From assembly GCA_965657085.1 (NCBI GenBank), contig CBFHND010000021.1:1-61770 (forward strand): a DNA stretch of 61,770 nucleotides. Reading direction: 5' to 3'. Below are positions 59,643 through 61,770 of the stretch, in pieces; position 1 is the first letter of the stretch; every line of letters begins with the position of its first letter. The stretch is from CBFHND01 sp965657085 (GTDB lineage Bacteria > Pseudomonadota > Alphaproteobacteria > Rhodobacterales > Rhodobacteraceae). The notes beneath the pieces were generated by a model. It was not told where the DNA came from, did no database searches, and was given only the letters and a program-made list of their open reading frames with translations. A program made the position numbers and the translations under genes.

Positions 59643-61055
59643 TTAACCCGTTTCGGTTGCGGCATCCGTGAGCCGTGCAAGGGTTTCATCCTGCCCCAGC
59701 ACCAACATCATGTCAAAAACCGAAGGTGTCACCGCCCGGCCTGCGAGCGCAGCCCGCAAAGGGCCAGCCAGCTTGCCGAACTTGGTGTCGATCTGTTCGG
59801 CAAAACCGTTCAGAACCGCCTCCAGCCCGTCTCGGTCCCAGCTAGCAGTTTGCAGATGCGGCGTCAATTGACTCAGTATACCACGGGATACCGTATCGAG
59901 TTGCTTGGCGGCTTTCTCATCCGGCTGGATCGGACGGCTGGCCAGAACAAATTGCGCTTTTTCAATAAGTTCAGGGAATGTCTTTGCGCGCTCTTTGAGG
60001 CAATACATCGCATCCAGAAGACCCTGTTCCTGCGCGGGTGACAGGGTGGGCTGGTCTGCCGCCGCCAAAAAGGCGATCAGCTCACGCTGCAGCGCGGCAT
60101 CATCTGCCTGCGCGATGTGCTGGCCACAGAGGTTTTCCAGCTTTTTCAAATCGAACCGCGCGGGGCTCTTGCCGATGCCGCCCAGATCGAACCATTCACG
60201 CGCCTGCGCGTCGGTAAAGAATTCGTCATCACCGTGGCTCCAACCGAGCCGCGCAAGGTAATTGCGCATCCCGGCGGCCGGATAGCCCATGACCTGATAT
60301 TCCTGTGCGCCCAATGCGCCATGCCGTTTCGACAGTTTCTTGCCGTCCGGCCCATGGATCAGCGGGATATGCGCCCAGACCGGCACATCCCAGCCCAACG
60401 CGTCATAAACCATCTGCTGACGTGCGGCGTTGTTGAGGTGATCATCGCCCCGGATCACGTGGGTCACGCCCATATCGTGGTCATCCACCACCACGGCCAG
60501 CATGTAGACAGGCGTGCCGTCCGAGCGCAGCAGCACCATGTCATCGAGCTGTGTGTTCTGGATGGTCACGTCGCCTTGCACCTTGTCGCGGATCACGGTT
60601 TCGCCCGACTGCGGCGCCTTGATGCGCACCACGAATGGCGCATCGGGGTGGTCCGCCGGAGCTGCATCGCGCCACGGGCTTTGGTAAAGCGTGCTGCGCC
60701 CCTCGGCCTTGGCCGTTTCGCGGAAGGCCGCGATTTCGTCTTGCGTGGCAAAACATTTGTAGGCCTTGCCCTCGGCCAGCAGCGCATGGGCGACCTCGGC
60801 GTGGCGCGGCGCGCGTTCGAACTGGCTGATCACGTCGCCATCGTGATCAAGGCCCAACCACGCCAGACCTTGCAGGATCGCTTCGGTTGCCTCGGGTGTC
60901 GAACGGGCGCGGTCGGTGTCTTCGATGCGCATCAGGAACTTGCCGCCGCGTCCGCGGGCATAAAGCCAGTTGAAGAGCGCCGTACGCGCCCCGCCAATGT
61001 GCAGAAAACCAGTGGGCGAGGGGGCGAAACGGGTGACGACTTGGGTGTCGGCCAT
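59643..61055 (-). CDS. gltX: Glutamyl-tRNA synthetase
   Basis: A 470-residue class I aminoacyl-tRNA synthetase charging tRNA-Glu. VVTRFAPSPTGFLHIGGART holds the HIGH signature, and GPDGKKLSKRHGALGAQEYQ the KMSKS-equivalent. Length fits the family. It is divergent from comEC across 78 bp and lies upstream of gltA. Confidence 0.95.
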   Translation of the reverse strand: MADTQVVTRFAPSPTGFLHIGGARTALFNWLYARGRGGKFLMRIEDTDRARSTPEATEAILQGLAWLGLDHDGDVISQFERAPRHAEVAHALLAEGKAYKCFATQDEIAAFRETAKAEGRSTLYQSPWRDAAPADHPDAPFVVRIKAPQSGETVIRDKVQGDVTIQNTQLDDMVLLRSDGTPVYMLAVVVDDHDMGVTHVIRGDDHLNNAARQQMVYDALGWDVPVWAHIPLIHGPDGKKLSKRHGALGAQEYQVMGYPAAGMRNYLARLGWSHGDDEFFTDAQAREWFDLGGIGKSPARFDLKKLENLCGQHIAQADDAALQRELIAFLAAADQPTLSPAQEQGLLDAMYCLKERAKTFPELIEKAQFVLASRPIQPDEKAAKQLDTVSRGILSQLTPHLQTASWDRDGLEAVLNGFAEQIDTKFGKLAGPLRAALAGRAVTPSVFDMMLVLGQDETLARLTDAATETG

Positions 61056-61133
61056 AGGGACATTTACCTTTCAGTAACCATGAAGCGGCTAGCTTTGGCG
61101 CCTGTCTAAACAGTGGACCCCAGAGGGGCAAGC

Positions 61134-61770
61134 ATGCGCATCCTGCGCGAAACGGAACTGATGATGCTGAACCAGCGCGGGCACCTCATCCTGTGGGTGC
61201 CTGTGTGTCTTGCCATGGGTATCGGGCTGTTCTTTGCGCTGCGCTTCGAGCCGGGGCTTGTGATGCTGCTTTGCGTGGCCGGAGGGGCCGCATTGGCATT
61301 GGTGCTGGCGCGGTTTCTGGGCGAGGCCGCAGGGCCGATTGCGGTGGCCGTGGCGCTGGTTCTGTGTGGTGTGATGCTGGCGGCGGTGCGCGCGCATTCC
61401 GTGGCGGGGCCGGTTATGGGCTGGCGGTATTACGGTGCGGTCGAGGGCCGCGTGGTCGCCATGGACCGCAGTGCATCGGACGCGGTGCGCATCACGCTGG
61501 ACGATGTGATCCTTGAAAGGGTATCGCCCGCGCGCACGCCCACGCGGGTTCGGGTGTCCCTGCACGGGGATGCGGCGGCAGGCATCGCGCCGCAACCGGG
61601 CCTGCGGGTGATGACCACAGCGCATCTGTCGCCGCCCGGTGGCCCGGTCGAACCCGGCGGTTTCGATTTCCAGCGCCACGCCTGGTTCAAGAAACTGGGG
61701 GCCGTGGGCTATACCCGTGTGCCGCTTCTGGCCATCGCACCGGCGCAGCCCTGGGATGCACGGTTGATGA
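61134..61770 (+). CDS. comEC: ComEC/Rec2-family DNA-uptake protein (partial, N-terminus)
   Basis: The frame opens at ATG 61134 and runs off the right edge (212 codons visible). N-terminal residues ~18-80 hold hydrophobic helices (LILWVPVCLAMGIGLFFALR, VAVALVLCGVMLAAVRAHSV). The DUF4131-type block follows, ending PVEPGGFDFQRHAWFKKLGA then VGYTR, diagnostic of ComEC. The full protein forms the inner-membrane channel for single-stranded DNA in natural transformation, and it is also needed by GTA recipients in Rhodobacter. It is divergent from gltX. Confidence 0.88.
   Translation, partial: MRILRETELMMLNQRGHLILWVPVCLAMGIGLFFALRFEPGLVMLLCVAGGAALALVLARFLGEAAGPIAVAVALVLCGVMLAAVRAHSVAGPVMGWRYYGAVEGRVVAMDRSASDAVRITLDDVILERVSPARTPTRVRVSLHGDAAAGIAPQPGLRVMTTAHLSPPGGPVEPGGFDFQRHAWFKKLGAVGYTRVPLLAIAPAQPWDARLM

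Overview
The window is GC-rich, densely coding chromosomal DNA that looks like a marine Rhodobacterales (Roseobacter-group) alphaproteobacterium. The support is gene content and order: surE-pcm-nlpD, a tatABC operon, a one-polypeptide indolepyruvate:ferredoxin oxidoreductase, Hint-domain secreted proteins, RTX repeats, and a gene-transfer-agent (GTA) type lysin/holin pair. The genus is not resolved. No rRNA, tRNA, CRISPR array, IS element or prophage structural block was found; this is core chromosome with several accessory clusters.

Layout. 1-3.6 kb: the start of prfC (leftward), two small hydrophilic proteins, then a leftward pair of a Hint-domain protein and a cysteine-rich protein whose C-terminus carries LAS/M15-type zinc-peptidase motifs. 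The signal peptide of the second protein lies in a different frame. 3.7-8.9 kb: a divergent SDR plus an AlkD-like protein, an SSS symporter, and an orphan ABC ATPase translationally coupled to two tandem Lin0512-family proteins. 8.9-13.3 kb: a WYL regulator divergent from tatABC and a DUF815 ATPase, then a second Hint protein. 13.4-29.2 kb: leftward housekeeping genes: nlpD-like, pcm, surE; purF, cvpA, radA; PqiA-like, MlaF, MlaE, alr; dnaB; pyrE, pyrC.

29.2-36.1 kb: a leftward, mostly overlapping surface-glycan-type cluster with three paralogous family-2 glycosyltransferase modules (one fused to a sulfotransferase-like domain), a PAPS sulfotransferase, an FkbM methyltransferase and a degenerate alpha/beta-hydrolase. 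36.3-39.8 kb (rightward): a MoxR ATPase and CoxE-like VWA protein, then a two-gene YeeE/YedE sulfur transporter preceded by an FNR-type box and an ATTC-N8-GAAT (SqrR/BigR-type) operator. 39.9-44.4 kb: purL and an MscS-family channel. 44.7-49.1 kb: a LysR regulator divergent from the indolepyruvate:ferredoxin oxidoreductase gene.

49.2-57.1 kb (rightward): an acyltransferase, murI, argC, ccmE, then a GH108 N-acetylmuramidase and 3TM-type holin resembling the GTA release cassette, a triple 20-bp tandem repeat, ccmF, ccmH and an enoyl-CoA hydratase. 57.1-61.1 kb (leftward): an RTX protein, gltA and gltX. The window ends inside a rightward comEC. The most notable points are the Hint/LAS pair (the two modules that make up animal Hedgehog), the GTA-type lysis cassette inside the ccm genes behind CtrA-like boxes, the glycan/sulfotransferase cluster, and the dual-operator sulfur transporter. 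All functional calls were read from sequence by eye; no database search was run.
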